Of a stretch of DNA of 64,000 nucleotides, positions 50,001 through 58,075 are shown in pieces. A model generated the notes under the pieces. It did not search any database, was not told where the DNA came from, and was given only the letters and a program-made list of their open reading frames with translations. Where the stretch lies: the NCBI GenBank assembly GCA_020634625.1, contig JACKBJ010000020.1, positions 5,212 to 69,211 of the forward strand. Direction: 5' to 3'. The DNA is from Caldilineae bacterium. GTDB taxonomy: Bacteria; Chloroflexota; Anaerolineae; Epilineales; Epilineaceae. Position numbers and translations under genes: made by a program. Within the stretch, counting starts at the first letter, position 1; each line of letters begins with the position of its first letter.

Positions 50001-51083
50001 ACCGTCGGTCCATCGTCGACGCCAAGGCCGAGCCCGACACCGAGCCCGACCGAGCGGAGCAGCGCGACGCCGACCCGCATCGCGACCGGGGTGACGACGC
50101 CCTCGTCGACCCCCAGCCGCAGCGCCACCGCCTCGGCGACCGCGTCGCCCAGCGCGAGCCCCAGCCCGACCCCGACGCCGATCGTCGGGCTGGCGCCGAT
50201 CGGCACCTGGACCGTCTACGATCCCGGACCGCTGGCCCGCCTGCCCCGCAAGACGCTCTACGACGTGCAGGGCACGGCACCCGACAACGTCTGGATCGTC
50301 GGGGCCGACGGCACTGCCTTGTTCTGGGACGGCACCGAGCTGATCCAGGAGACCCTGCCGGCACAGGAGACCCTGCGGGCGGTGCAGATGTTGCCCAACC
50401 GACGCGGCTTCATCGTCGGCGACAACGGCACCGTGCTCGAGATGCGCTCGGGTCGCTGGATCCGCTCCAACACGAACGCCGTGACCGATGACTGGCAAGG
50501 CGTCTCGGTGATCGACACGCCGGACGGCTTGCGGGGCTGGCTGGTCGGGTCCGGACGCGGCAACCGGCTCTTCTACGACGGCAGCAGCTGGAACACCACC
50601 GGACCGGATGACCGCAACACCAGCCATGTGTACAGCGGCGTCGCGATGCTCGACCCGTTGCACGCCGTGTCGATCCAATCGACCGGCGGCGGCCGGCTCT
50701 ACGACTGGACCGGCGAGCGTTGGTGGCCCGGCGCCTCGGTGGGCCCGATGCGTGACATCCATGTGCCCGGCCCAGGCCTGGGCGTCATGGGCGGCGACAA
50801 CGGCAGCGTCTATACCCTGGCCGAGTCCGGGTCGTGGAGCCCCATGGCCGACAAGCCGGTCACGCGCGGCACGCCGATCTTCAGCGTCCACATGCTGGCG
50901 CGCGACCGGATCTACGCCAGCGCGGGACAGACCTCGCTCTTCGCCTGGGACGGGACGGCCTGGCAGACCCAGCGCATCACCGGCGTCGCCCGCGAGGTCC
51001 AGGGCGTCTGGGTGAGCGCCGACGGGACGGAGGGCTGGGCCGTCGGCACCGATGGCCTGCTGCTGCGCTACCAGGCTCCCTGA
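47010..51083 (+). CDS. giant exported double beta-propeller protein
   Basis: A 1357-residue exported protein. GTG at 47010 is chosen because GAGG lies seven bases upstream; in-frame codons at 46983 and 47028 lack a site. A signal segment (LRLAFGIALGLALFATL) is followed by a long array of ligand-sensor-type propeller repeats with WAATDGGGVLRW, LWIGTRPYF, VWVGTIGRGLL, VWIGTGEGS and VWVGTGDGG (about residues 45-905), as in two-component regulator propellers. Two P/T/S linkers (about 912-955 and 985-1060) flank LHLPLLAKQACL. The C-terminal domain (about 1065-1357) is a second propeller (VWIVGADGTALFW, FIVGDNGTVLEM, VMGGDNGSVYTL). No kinase or enzyme domain was found. Probable surface binding protein. 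Confidence 0.78.
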   Translation: MPPHVSMPVPTRMLRLAFGIALGLALFATLRDLRPTDAAAGGPLEAGRWESMANGDRIARLLREGDEVWAATDGGGVLRWSLAEPGRRQYLAPQDGLRSNIVNDLARDASGTLWAATSRGLARLDPDSDRWQTLDPDSSPGMPSRRVTALLADPGGDLWIGFEQEWSPSLPHPRTGAAGAFAPGGLARFRPDENRWVETYQTTIITDLQGSRYASLPSDNITRLARGSDGILWIGTRPYFVWDRSACGDECGPEAGAWINSGGGLAAFKDGEWSRWMAADTSASCYPSHVTDLAPDVEGRVWVGTIGRGLLLIRSGMTVRGCNSGLAYYSRPRRSGIDGGLRGNTAWSVDVAPDGRVWIGTGEGSRIGQGIAVLDHRGTFTDSSACETCPSDDRWEYIDVDGLAGESDTLVTALVIAEDGAALIGTQDNRNGDGEGIRLYSPDSGGWQSLRFADGGLPSNHISAAAVNPISGDLWLSFKGRGAARFDGTRWQGWRMFGAGPKVAGVTLGSRAGFALLQVDIPDRATFDARFPVQPASVRIAGHPIVYTVKRFKDPAGNTPAYLELTPPLIQPVQIGDPVQLVDRGPASDSATQIGFTPDGAVWIGGRETIWLGENCPSSDRAKAECWLDGGISRFDGSHWRNYDQANSQVPDQEVQAVTVDRDGRVWVGTGDGGAEGDGIGVLDPASGTWTLYDRGTMPSDNRMGSNGISDFSIDPQTGDIWTGHHAVVQFQQNLGGGFDRRYVGGGVSRWNGQRWETWSKPAAPLAAFGVGGDIGAVLADRRNGRIWAGSWTGDDNFHWLLGFGINAALNWCPIDRCTNTEWQSKIWPGDGKVAALAADADGNVWAGTHREGVGIVPPVAGIKLYDGSDWFTVTDENSQLPFREITALAPDGDAMWVGALNAGLARWAPAAPPTATPSPRPRTATPRPSLEPSPTARSSNTPRPSATPPGACRPGLPCRLHLPLLAKQACLRCAPATPTPGRPSATPLRASATPGSTVGPSSTPRPSPTPSPTERSSATPTRIATGVTTPSSTPSRSATASATASPSASPSPTPTPIVGLAPIGTWTVYDPGPLARLPRKTLYDVQGTAPDNVWIVGADGTALFWDGTELIQETLPAQETLRAVQMLPNRRGFIVGDNGTVLEMRSGRWIRSNTNAVTDDWQGVSVIDTPDGLRGWLVGSGRGNRLFYDGSSWNTTGPDDRNTSHVYSGVAMLDPLHAVSIQSTGGGRLYDWTGERWWPGASVGPMRDIHVPGPGLGVMGGDNGSVYTLAESGSWSPMADKPVTRGTPIFSVHMLARDRIYASAGQTSLFAWDGTAWQTQRITGVAREVQGVWVSADGTEGWAVGTDGLLLRYQAP
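49744..50196 (+). repeat. P/T/S-rich low-complexity linker coding region
   Basis: Degenerate repeats of codons for Pro, Ser, Thr, Ala and Arg (for example TPSPTERSSATPT and ASPSASPSPTPTP) make this the longest simple-sequence stretch in the window. It is interrupted near 49860-49940 by a cysteine-containing segment with LHLPLLAK. It is an in-frame protein linker, not a DNA repeat array. Confidence 0.7.
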
Positions 51084-51128
51084 GCGCCGAAGGCGGGTCG
51101 AGAACTGGCTCGCGGTCGGCCGGACCGC

Positions 51129-51134
51129 TAGCAT
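51129..51134 (+). promoter_or_regulatory. possible -10 box just before the RlmI-like gene
   Basis: TAGCAT lies six bases before the ATG at 51141, a spacing compatible with a leaderless transcript. There is no TG extension and no strong -35, so support is weak. Confidence 0.3.
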
Positions 51135-51140
51135 GGGGCG

Positions 51141-52190
51141 ATGGACAACCCTCGAGACCCCACCAGCCCTGCCTCCGCTCGCGCCGAGCCAGACGGGCTC
51201 TCCCTGACCGAGCTCCTGACCGCCGCCCTCTCGCGCCGCCGGCCCCTGATCGACCAGCTCGAGGCGGAGGCCTGCGACTGCTACCGGGTGTTCCACGGCA
51301 CTGCCGAAGGCTGGCCCGGTTTGAGCATCGACCGCTACGGCGACTACCTGCTCGCCCAGACTTGGGGCGATCCACTGGACGCCCCGGCCTTGGCCGCGAT
51401 CGAGACCCTGCTCGGTGCGCGCTTCGACCTGCCCTTGATCTGGAATCCACGCGGCAGCGGGGCGGGTCCAGGCAGCCCGCTGCCTTCGGGACTTCCCGAG
51501 CTGCCGATCGGAGAGGAGCTCGGCCTGCGCTACGGGCTGCCGCCCCGCCACCGTGGGCAGGATCCGCTGCTGTTCCTGGATCTGCGGGCCGCGCGGCGGC
51601 GCGTGCTGGCCGAGAGCGCCGGCCTGGAGGTCCTGAACCTGTTTGCCTACAGCTGCGGCATCGGGCTCTGTGCCGCCAAGGGTGGAGCCAGCGCCGTGTG
51701 GAACGTCGACTTCGCGGCATCGGCGCTGGAGGTCGGTCGTCAAAACGCGGAGCGCAACGGCCTGAACGAGCCATCGACCCGCTATCTGAACGAGGACGTG
51801 CTGCCCGCGTTGCGCCAGCTGGCCGGCCTATCGGTGCCGCTGCGGCGTGGCAAGCACCCGCGATACCTGCGCCTCCGCCCGCGCCAGTTCGACCTGGTCG
51901 TGCTCGATCCGCCGACCTGGTCGACGGGCCCATTCGGCGCAGTCGACATCGTTCGCGACTATGCCGGTCTCTTCAAGCCGGCTCTGCTCGCGACGCGTCC
52001 TGGCGGCCGGGTGCTGGCCACCAACCACGCCGCGCAGGTCGCCCGGGAGGATTGGTGGGCGATCCTCGAGCGCTGCGCGGTCAAGGCCGGCCGCCCGCTG
52101 CGCGACCTCGAGCCGATCGAGCCGGAAGCCGACTTCCCGAGCCTCGACGGCGCCCCGCCGTTGAAGATGGTCCTGGCGACCGTCGGTTGA
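51141..52190 (+). CDS. RlmI/RlmK-like class I rRNA methyltransferase
   Basis: A 349-residue SAM-dependent methyltransferase of the RlmI group, which methylates bases of 23S rRNA. Features include a small N-terminal domain with CDCYRVFHGTAEGWPGLSIDRYGDYLL (as in RlmI, a PUA-to-EEHEE linker region), then LFLDLRAARR, motif I VLNLFAYSCGIGLCAAKGGA, VDFAASAL and the catalytic-loop LVVLDPPTWS. The DPP motif is in DPPTW. The exact base is not inferable. The gene ends at a strong palindromic terminator. Confidence 0.85.
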   Translation: MDNPRDPTSPASARAEPDGLSLTELLTAALSRRRPLIDQLEAEACDCYRVFHGTAEGWPGLSIDRYGDYLLAQTWGDPLDAPALAAIETLLGARFDLPLIWNPRGSGAGPGSPLPSGLPELPIGEELGLRYGLPPRHRGQDPLLFLDLRAARRRVLAESAGLEVLNLFAYSCGIGLCAAKGGASAVWNVDFAASALEVGRQNAERNGLNEPSTRYLNEDVLPALRQLAGLSVPLRRGKHPRYLRLRPRQFDLVVLDPPTWSTGPFGAVDIVRDYAGLFKPALLATRPGGRVLATNHAAQVAREDWWAILERCAVKAGRPLRDLEPIEPEADFPSLDGAPPLKMVLATVG

Positions 52191-52193
52191 GCC

Positions 52194-52226
52194 GCATCGC
52201 CCGAGCCGGGCCGGCTCGGGCGATGC
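52194..52226. terminator. palindromic bidirectional terminator
   Basis: Arms GCATCGCCCGAGCCGG (52194-52209) and CCGGCTCGGGCGATGC (52211-52226) are exact reverse complements around one G. The hairpin starts four bases past the methyltransferase stop and lies 29 bases past the convergent tyrosinase-gene stop, so it can serve both. There is no T-run. Confidence 0.75.
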
Positions 52227-52254
52227 ATGCACGGTCGCGGCAACGTCGGACCGA

Positions 52255-55200
52255 CTAGCGGTCCGGCGTTCCGTTTCCGGCGAAGCAGACGAAGATCGAC
52301 GAGATCGGACAACCGCGAGCGGTGTCGGCCGGATCCCGCGGGTCGGAGCCCTTCTCGATCTCGCAACGGTCGTTGGCACCATCGAGGTCGCTGTCCCACA
52401 TCAGCGGGCGGGTGCCGTAGAGCCGCACCTCGTCGCCGTCGCTGAGGCCGTCCTCGTCGGAGTCGCGGTCGATCGGGCTGGTCAGCGTGACGTCGAGCTC
52501 TTCGCGGCTCAGCAGCCCGTCACGATCTTCGTCGATGCTCGGATCGACCACGAAGTAGCGCCAAGAGTCCCCGGCATAGCCCACGTTGTAGACGTTCTTG
52601 ATGCCGCCCGGCGCCAGCTTGACCTCGAGCCGTCCGAGATCGGGCGCCGGAAAGCCGCTGAAGACGTAGCGCTGGTTCGACTCGCGCGTCAGCGTTCGGG
52701 CCGGCACGCCGTTGATCGTCAGGTCCTCGGCGCGGACGCCGCTGACCGCCTGGTCGAACTCGACCTCGAAGCGCTCCAGTCCGTCCAGGAAGCGGTACAG
52801 GCGGAAGGGTACCTGATAGACCACATGCGGCGGGCTGTCCTGTCCGTCCAGCCCGTTGGGCAGGCTCGGCATGCGCTGGTCGTTGGGGTCCAGCCGATCG
52901 AGCAGCGCCGCGGCGAAGACGCCCATGCGTTCCTGCGACACGACGTCCACGAAGCTGTGCCAGCGCCAGAAGATCGGGTCGCGGGGCGAGAACTGCGGGT
53001 TCAGCATGTCGCCGCCGATGGCGGTGTGCACCGAGTTGTGCCAGGGATGCGTCGCCGTGCAGCCCAGCAGGCGCCGGTTGGCCGGGTAGTCGCGCAGGTT
53101 GCGCTCGCCGCCTCGCGAGAGGTCACAGGGCAGACCGTTGCCCGGGCGACCGACCAGGCCGTTGAGCGTGAACCAGGAGGGCTTGGGCTGCGGCACATAG
53201 GTCGCGCCCCGCGCTGCGTGGTCGACATCGATGCCCCGCGGCAGCGAGGTGCCCGAATCCCAGATGCCGAGCGGCGGGTAGCCGAACTCGCTGCGCCAGC
53301 TGTTGAATCGGTTGAGGAACTGACGGTGGAAGTCGAAGAAGAGCGTGCCGTCGTAGCTCCAGCCCGAGAAGGGGTACTGCGCGTGCCACAGCGTATGCTC
53401 CGTCAACACCGCCGTCGAGTGGTTGCCGGTGTACCAGTCCTCGGCCTGGCGGCTCAGGCTGGTGTTGTTTCGTTCGACGTTGAGCACATGGCTGGTGCTG
53501 CACTCGCCCTGCGCGGTCGTCACCGTGACCGACACGGTTCGCGCCTGCGGACCGGCATTCTGGGGATGCTGCTGGTTGACCTCGGGCTTCCAGTAGAAGC
53601 TGATCGAAGGCGCCTGGTAGTCGCTGGCGAGCATCGGCGTTACCGACCAGGACTGCCGTGTCAGCTCGCTGTAGTCGCGGATCACGTCGCCGGAGACCGA
53701 CCACTGGTAGCCCAGCACCTGTCCCCCGCCGTTGACCGTCGCGCTGAACTGGGCCCGCTCACCCACGTTCTGCAAGGAAGGACGCGGCGCGATCTGAACG
53801 GCGCAGACCGGCGGGGGTGGTGGAGGCGGCGGGGTTCCCGGCGGGGGCAGGGTTGGGTTGTCGACCGGGGTCGGACTCGGGATCGCCGCGGTGGCCGTGC
53901 CCGAGGCCGGCGTCGGCGTGGGCCAGCTCGGCGGCGTCGGATAGGGCGGCGTCGGACTGGGCCAGCAGGGGTCCTTGCCGGGCTGGCAGGCGCCGGTCTG
54001 CCGGTTGCCGAAGTAGATCTCGGCGGGCGCCTCGCCCGGGAAGCACTGGATGTTCAAGGCCACCGACGGCGCGCGGGTCGGGCTCCAGCCCGCCCGCTGC
54101 TCCTCGGTCACGCGGTAGCTTCCCGGCGAGCTGACCACCAGCTCGAAGCGGCCACTGGCATCCGTCACCGTCGAGTACGACTCGGGACCGGTCAGGGTCA
54201 CGCCCCATCCCGGGATGGCCGGCTCGTTGCCGGGAATCCAGGGCGTCGAGGGGCAGCCCTCCCAGATGCCGTTGCCGTTGAGGTCCTCGAACTTGTAGCC
54301 CACGATCCGCGTGCCGCCGGCGGCGACCCGGAAGCTGCACTCGTTGCGAACGATCTCGTAGCCCACCTGTGCCGTCAAGCGCAAGGCCTCGATCCCGACG
54401 GGTGGGATGATGCGCGCGCCACCGAGCGTCAAGTCCTGGTTCACCGCCACGTTGCGGCTGAAGATCACCCGCGTTTGTCCGTCGGGCGTCACGTCCTCGA
54501 TACGTGCGGCCGCTTCGCTCACGATCTGGCTGTCGAGGCGCATGCGCAGCTCGATAGGATCGCCAACGAAGTACAAGGGACTGTCCTGCGTCTCGAGGCA
54601 ACCGCGGTCGGCGCGGACATAGCCGCCGGCCGCCTGCCCACCGTTCTGGGTGCTGCCATGGAGCGGGATGCTGACCAAGGGCTGGCCGGTGTCGTTGCAG
54701 CGCAGGAGCAGAAAATCCTGGTGGCTGCCGGCGCTGCCGGGCGCGAATCGAACCGCCAGGGGCATGCTCTGACCCGGAGCCAGACGCATGCCGTCGAGGC
54801 CGATGGTGGCGATCTGGAAAGCGGAGCCCGGTCCGCCCTGGATCGCGAGGCTGCTGAGCACCAGATCGGACAGCCCGTCGTTGCGCAGCAGCACCTGTCC
54901 CGTCGCGTCCCCACCGAGCCCAACGGCGCCAAAGTCCAGGCTCAAGGGCGAGTAGCCGATGCGCGCGCCCTCGGCGGCCTGCACCCGGTAGGCGCAGCTG
55001 GCCGATGCGCCCGCCACGGGCGCGCCGGGCTCGAACACGCTCAGGCGAAGCTCGGCCTTGCCCGTCGCGTCGCCGGCACCGATCTCGAAGGCGAAGGTCT
55101 GCGCGCCGGGCACCCGGCGGCGCTCGAGCAGGCGCTCGACTCGACCGTTGGCGTCGGTCCGCTCGAGCGTGACCTCGGCTTCGGCCAGCCCGCTCGCCTC

Positions 55201-56325
55201 CAGGTAGACCTGCAGCGGCTCTCCCGGCTCATAGACGGCCGTTCCGCAGCCCCGGTCGGTCTGCAGTCGCGCGCCGAGCGCCAGCTGGCTGCGCCCCTCG
55301 CGGACCCCGAACTGCAGCTCGACGATCTGACCGGCCGCTCCGCCATCGGTCTTGAAGCTGACTCGACCGGGTCGGGTCGGCACCCAGCCGCTGCGATCGC
55401 CCAGCGTCAGGTCGTAGGCCCCGGCAGCCAGGCCGATCAAGGCGAAGCGGCCGTGGGCATCGCTGGTGTCGGAGGCCTGGGTCGCGCCGCTCAAGCCCAG
55501 CGCCCAGCCCGGCAAGCCCGGTTCGTCGATGTCGCGCTGGCCGTCCCCGTCACGGTCGTTGAACACGAAGCCGACGGCATGGCTCGACCCAGCGGGCAGC
55601 ACGTGCAAGCGCAGACGCAGCAGAGCCACGCCGGTCGTCACCCCCGCCGCATCCTCGCGCCAAGCCTGGATTTCCAGCTCGAGCGGCGATCCGATCGCCG
55701 TCTCCTGACCGACCGCCGGCGCAAAGTCGAGCCTGGCGTTCACCTGGCCAGGTGCCTCGACCGGGCCGGGCAGGGGCTGCCCCGCCGCATCCAAGCGGGT
55801 CAGCGACAGGCCCGGCAGCGCGGAGGTCGCCGTGATGCCGACGAGGTCGCTGGAGGCAGCCGCGCCGCCAACCGCCAGGGCTCGAAAGCGCTGGGCCAAC
55901 GAGCCGCCGGCCAGCACCGAGCAATCCAAGGTCGGCGGCGTGACGCCTTCCAGTCGCGTGCAGCCGACGGCGGCGTCCGAGTAGATCTCGACGGCGCCGT
56001 CCTGCAACGGGGCCAGCGCCGCGCCGTTGCCGGGTCGTGCCAGGCTCAACGTCGCCGCGCCCGCTCGGCCGCTGGAGCGCGCGGCGAGCAGGGCCCTGGA
56101 GCGTTCCGTCTCGCCGGAATCCGCCATCGGCTGCAGCCGAATCTCGGGCTCGCGGTGCTCGGCGGGCTCGGCGGTGATCCCCGTTCGGGAGCGACCGTCG
56201 GTCCCCGGATCGGCCGCCGCGGAGGCCGCTCCGCCCGGAGCGCTCGAACCGAGACCGAGTCCGGTCGCGCAGGTCAGCAGCAGCGCCGTGGGCAGCACCC
56301 ACCGGGCCCTCGAATTCCAAGCCAT
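52255..56325 (-). CDS. exported multidomain tyrosinase-like copper protein
   Basis: A 1356-residue exported protein. AGGAG seven bases upstream supports the ATG. In order: signal peptide; a beta-rich region; an SdrD-B-like unit (NDRDGDGQRDIDEPGLPGW); an ASH/HYDIN-like Ig domain (LSLDFGAVGLGGDATGQVLL); a second SdrD-B-like unit (DLNGNGIWEGCP); a P/T linker (about 790-835); a PKD-like domain; then a tyrosinase domain (about 970-1130) with CuA histidines in EHTLWHAQY and FFDFHRQFLNRFN and CuB histidines in HPWHNSVHTAIGGDM and DPIFWRWHSFVD. The end has calcium-binding aspartate repeats (DRDSDEDGLSDGDE, DSDLDGANDRCE). Tyrosinases oxidise phenols with O2. The full set of copper ligands looks present; substrate unknown. 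Confidence 0.82.
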   Translation of the reverse strand: MAWNSRARWVLPTALLLTCATGLGLGSSAPGGAASAAADPGTDGRSRTGITAEPAEHREPEIRLQPMADSGETERSRALLAARSSGRAGAATLSLARPGNGAALAPLQDGAVEIYSDAAVGCTRLEGVTPPTLDCSVLAGGSLAQRFRALAVGGAAASSDLVGITATSALPGLSLTRLDAAGQPLPGPVEAPGQVNARLDFAPAVGQETAIGSPLELEIQAWREDAAGVTTGVALLRLRLHVLPAGSSHAVGFVFNDRDGDGQRDIDEPGLPGWALGLSGATQASDTSDAHGRFALIGLAAGAYDLTLGDRSGWVPTRPGRVSFKTDGGAAGQIVELQFGVREGRSQLALGARLQTDRGCGTAVYEPGEPLQVYLEASGLAEAEVTLERTDANGRVERLLERRRVPGAQTFAFEIGAGDATGKAELRLSVFEPGAPVAGASASCAYRVQAAEGARIGYSPLSLDFGAVGLGGDATGQVLLRNDGLSDLVLSSLAIQGGPGSAFQIATIGLDGMRLAPGQSMPLAVRFAPGSAGSHQDFLLLRCNDTGQPLVSIPLHGSTQNGGQAAGGYVRADRGCLETQDSPLYFVGDPIELRMRLDSQIVSEAAARIEDVTPDGQTRVIFSRNVAVNQDLTLGGARIIPPVGIEALRLTAQVGYEIVRNECSFRVAAGGTRIVGYKFEDLNGNGIWEGCPSTPWIPGNEPAIPGWGVTLTGPESYSTVTDASGRFELVVSSPGSYRVTEEQRAGWSPTRAPSVALNIQCFPGEAPAEIYFGNRQTGACQPGKDPCWPSPTPPYPTPPSWPTPTPASGTATAAIPSPTPVDNPTLPPPGTPPPPPPPPVCAVQIAPRPSLQNVGERAQFSATVNGGGQVLGYQWSVSGDVIRDYSELTRQSWSVTPMLASDYQAPSISFYWKPEVNQQHPQNAGPQARTVSVTVTTAQGECSTSHVLNVERNNTSLSRQAEDWYTGNHSTAVLTEHTLWHAQYPFSGWSYDGTLFFDFHRQFLNRFNSWRSEFGYPPLGIWDSGTSLPRGIDVDHAARGATYVPQPKPSWFTLNGLVGRPGNGLPCDLSRGGERNLRDYPANRRLLGCTATHPWHNSVHTAIGGDMLNPQFSPRDPIFWRWHSFVDVVSQERMGVFAAALLDRLDPNDQRMPSLPNGLDGQDSPPHVVYQVPFRLYRFLDGLERFEVEFDQAVSGVRAEDLTINGVPARTLTRESNQRYVFSGFPAPDLGRLEVKLAPGGIKNVYNVGYAGDSWRYFVVDPSIDEDRDGLLSREELDVTLTSPIDRDSDEDGLSDGDEVRLYGTRPLMWDSDLDGANDRCEIEKGSDPRDPADTARGCPISSIFVCFAGNGTPDR

Positions 56326-56531
56326 GCCTCAACTCCTCGCGCGTGGCCGCGACGCATCGGACGCGCCGGGTCCGCCAGGCTTCGGGTCCGTTTCCCACCC
56401 AGGGCAGCCGCGCCTGGTCGATGGCCGCCCGTTCCGGACATCGGAAGTGCCCATGTCCTCGGGTGCTGATAACGGCATTCTCCGGCGCGCGTTACGGGCG
56501 AGGGTTGTAGGCGATCCGGCGAGAGGCGGCG

Positions 56532-56560
56532 TTGACCGCGCCACGCGGTCGGCCTAGACT
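56532..56560 (+). promoter_or_regulatory. sigma70-type promoter of the DUF420 gene
   Basis: TTGACC (56532-56537) and TAGACT (56555-56560) are separated by 17 bases. The start near 56567 gives a leader of about 49 bases. The rest of the 290-base gap 56326-56615 shows no gene and no clear promoter for the minus-strand tyrosinase gene. Confidence 0.7.
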
Positions 56561-56615
56561 CCTCGCCGACGCCGGGCGTCCAGGCCCCGTCTCGCTCCTC
56601 CGGAGAAACGCGTCC

Positions 56616-57038
56616 ATGAACCCCGAACGCTTGACCCTGATCAGCACCAGCTTCATCGTGCTCAGCGGCCTGTCGCTGCTCGCCGGCTGGTACTTCATCC
56701 GAGTCCGACGCGACATCGTCCGACACCGCCGACTGATGCTCTCGGCCAGCGGCTTCGCCGGGCTCTTCCTGGTGGCCTACGTCACCCGGTGGTCGCTCTT
56801 CGGATCGAAGCCCTTCGCCGGAACGGGCGCCTGGCGCACGTTCTACTTCGCCAACCTGGTTCCACACATCCTGCTGGCGATCGCTTTGGGTCCGATGGCG
56901 ATCCGGCTGATCTACCTGGCGCTTCGCAAGCAGGATTTCGCGGCCCACAAGCGCCTGGCCAGGATCACGCTGCCGGTCTGGCTGTACGTGGCCGCCAGCG
57001 GCTGGCTGATCTACTTCATGCTCTACAAAGCCTTCTAG
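56616..57038 (+). CDS. DUF420 membrane protein (CtaM-like)
   Basis: A 140-residue membrane protein with four helices. RRDIVRHRRLMLSASGFAGLFL, the FANLVPHILLAIALGP helix and AAHKRLARITLPVWLYVAASGWLIYFMLY match DUF420, whose member CtaM is needed for cytochrome oxidase maturation in Bacillota. Conserved histidines at the membrane surface may bind heme or copper. The ATG at 56616 has CGGAG 10 bases upstream. No oxidase subunit gene is in the window. The 3' end overlaps the convergent SDR gene by four bases. Confidence 0.88.
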   Translation: MNPERLTLISTSFIVLSGLSLLAGWYFIRVRRDIVRHRRLMLSASGFAGLFLVAYVTRWSLFGSKPFAGTGAWRTFYFANLVPHILLAIALGPMAIRLIYLALRKQDFAAHKRLARITLPVWLYVAASGWLIYFMLYKAF

Positions 57039-58075
57039 GGCTCGGCCAGCCAGCCCTGGGCGCGATACCAGTCGATCAGCGTTCGAAATGTGGACTCGGG
57101 CGGGCGATAGGCCAGTCCGAGCTCGCGCTCGGCCCGACTGCCATCGTAGGCCGCTCCGTGAATCAGATTGCGCACGGTCTCGGGACAGAGCCGCGGCCTG
57201 CGACCGACCATGGCAGCGGCCGCGCCGCTGAGCCCTCCGATCGCCGGCAGCCACGCCGGATGGACCCAGATCGGCCGGATCGCCCGTCCCATCAGGCGCG
57301 ACAGCAGCTCGACCAGATCGCGCATGTCGAGGGTCGCGCCGGAGAGAAGGTAGCGCTGGCCCGGCATCCCATGCTCGGCGGCCAGCCGGTGGCCGACGGC
57401 ACAGTCCTCGATATCGACCAGGTCCAGGCGACCCGGCACCAGCAGTCGGTGTCTCCCGCTCGCGATGTCCAGAAAGAGCCGGCCGGTGCCCTCGATCCGC
57501 CCGGCGCCTTGAACCGAGCTCGGGTTGACGAAGACCCGTTCCAGGTCGCCCGGCTCGCTTTGCAGCGCCAGCTCGGCTTCGTGCTTGGACCGCTCGTACT
57601 CGGTCAGGAAGCTTCCGCGATGCGGACTCGCCTCGTTTCCCACGCTACCTCGAGCTTCGCCGATGGTGACGGCGGACGAGGTGTGGACGAAGCGACGCAC
57701 GCCGGCCCGCTGTGCAGCGCGGAAGGCCAGCAATGCGCCGCGCACGTTGACCTCGAACAGCGCGCGGGTGTCCGCCTCGCAGTAGGCGTTGATGCCGGCG
57801 ACGTTGAAGACCAGCTCGCAGCCGTCGGCGGCCCGCAACAGCGAGGTCCCGTCGAGCAGGTGTCCGGTGACGGGCTCCGCGCCCGCCCGGCGCAGCGCCT
57901 CCGCGCTGCGGGCCGAACGCGTCAAGGCGCGAACCTGCCAGCCTTGCGCGATCAGATGCGCGACCAGGGCCCGGCCAAGCACGCCCGAGCCGCCGGTGAC
58001 GAGAACCCTCGGTCCAGACGCCGGCGCGCCGGGCTCGGATCCGGGCGGCTCCGGACCCGCCTCAGGCTTCGGCAC
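57035..58075 (-). CDS. extended SDR, NAD-dependent epimerase/dehydratase-like
   Basis: A 346-residue extended short-chain dehydrogenase. The Rossmann motif VLVTGGSGVLGRALV, the active-site Ser in HTSSAVT and the YERSK (Tyr-x3-Lys) pair are present, with NPSSVQGAG as the substrate loop and VDIEDCAVGHRLA following, similar to the HpnA/dihydroflavonol-reductase-like group. The substrate may be a nucleotide sugar, sterol or hopanoid-type hydroxyl compound; sequence does not decide. GTG at 58075 overlaps the pgsA stop by 14 bases, so it is expressed with pgsA. Confidence 0.87.
   Translation of the reverse strand: MPKPEAGPEPPGSEPGAPASGPRVLVTGGSGVLGRALVAHLIAQGWQVRALTRSARSAEALRRAGAEPVTGHLLDGTSLLRAADGCELVFNVAGINAYCEADTRALFEVNVRGALLAFRAAQRAGVRRFVHTSSAVTIGEARGSVGNEASPHRGSFLTEYERSKHEAELALQSEPGDLERVFVNPSSVQGAGRIEGTGRLFLDIASGRHRLLVPGRLDLVDIEDCAVGHRLAAEHGMPGQRYLLSGATLDMRDLVELLSRLMGRAIRPIWVHPAWLPAIGGLSGAAAAMVGRRPRLCPETVRNLIHGAAYDGSRAERELGLAYRPPESTFRTLIDWYRAQGWLAEP

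Noticed and set aside
49744..50196. Possible CRISPR or tandem DNA repeat
   Set aside because: The repeats are degenerate codon repeats in a Pro/Thr/Ser linker, without constant repeat length or unique spacers.
47508..51743. Two long minus-strand open frames
   Set aside because: They are antisense to the double-propeller and methyltransferase genes and have shadow-frame composition.
52825..56469. Plus-strand open frame of 1214 codons
   Set aside because: It is antisense to the tyrosinase gene; the product is rich in Arg, Gly and Ala with no motif and no ribosome site.
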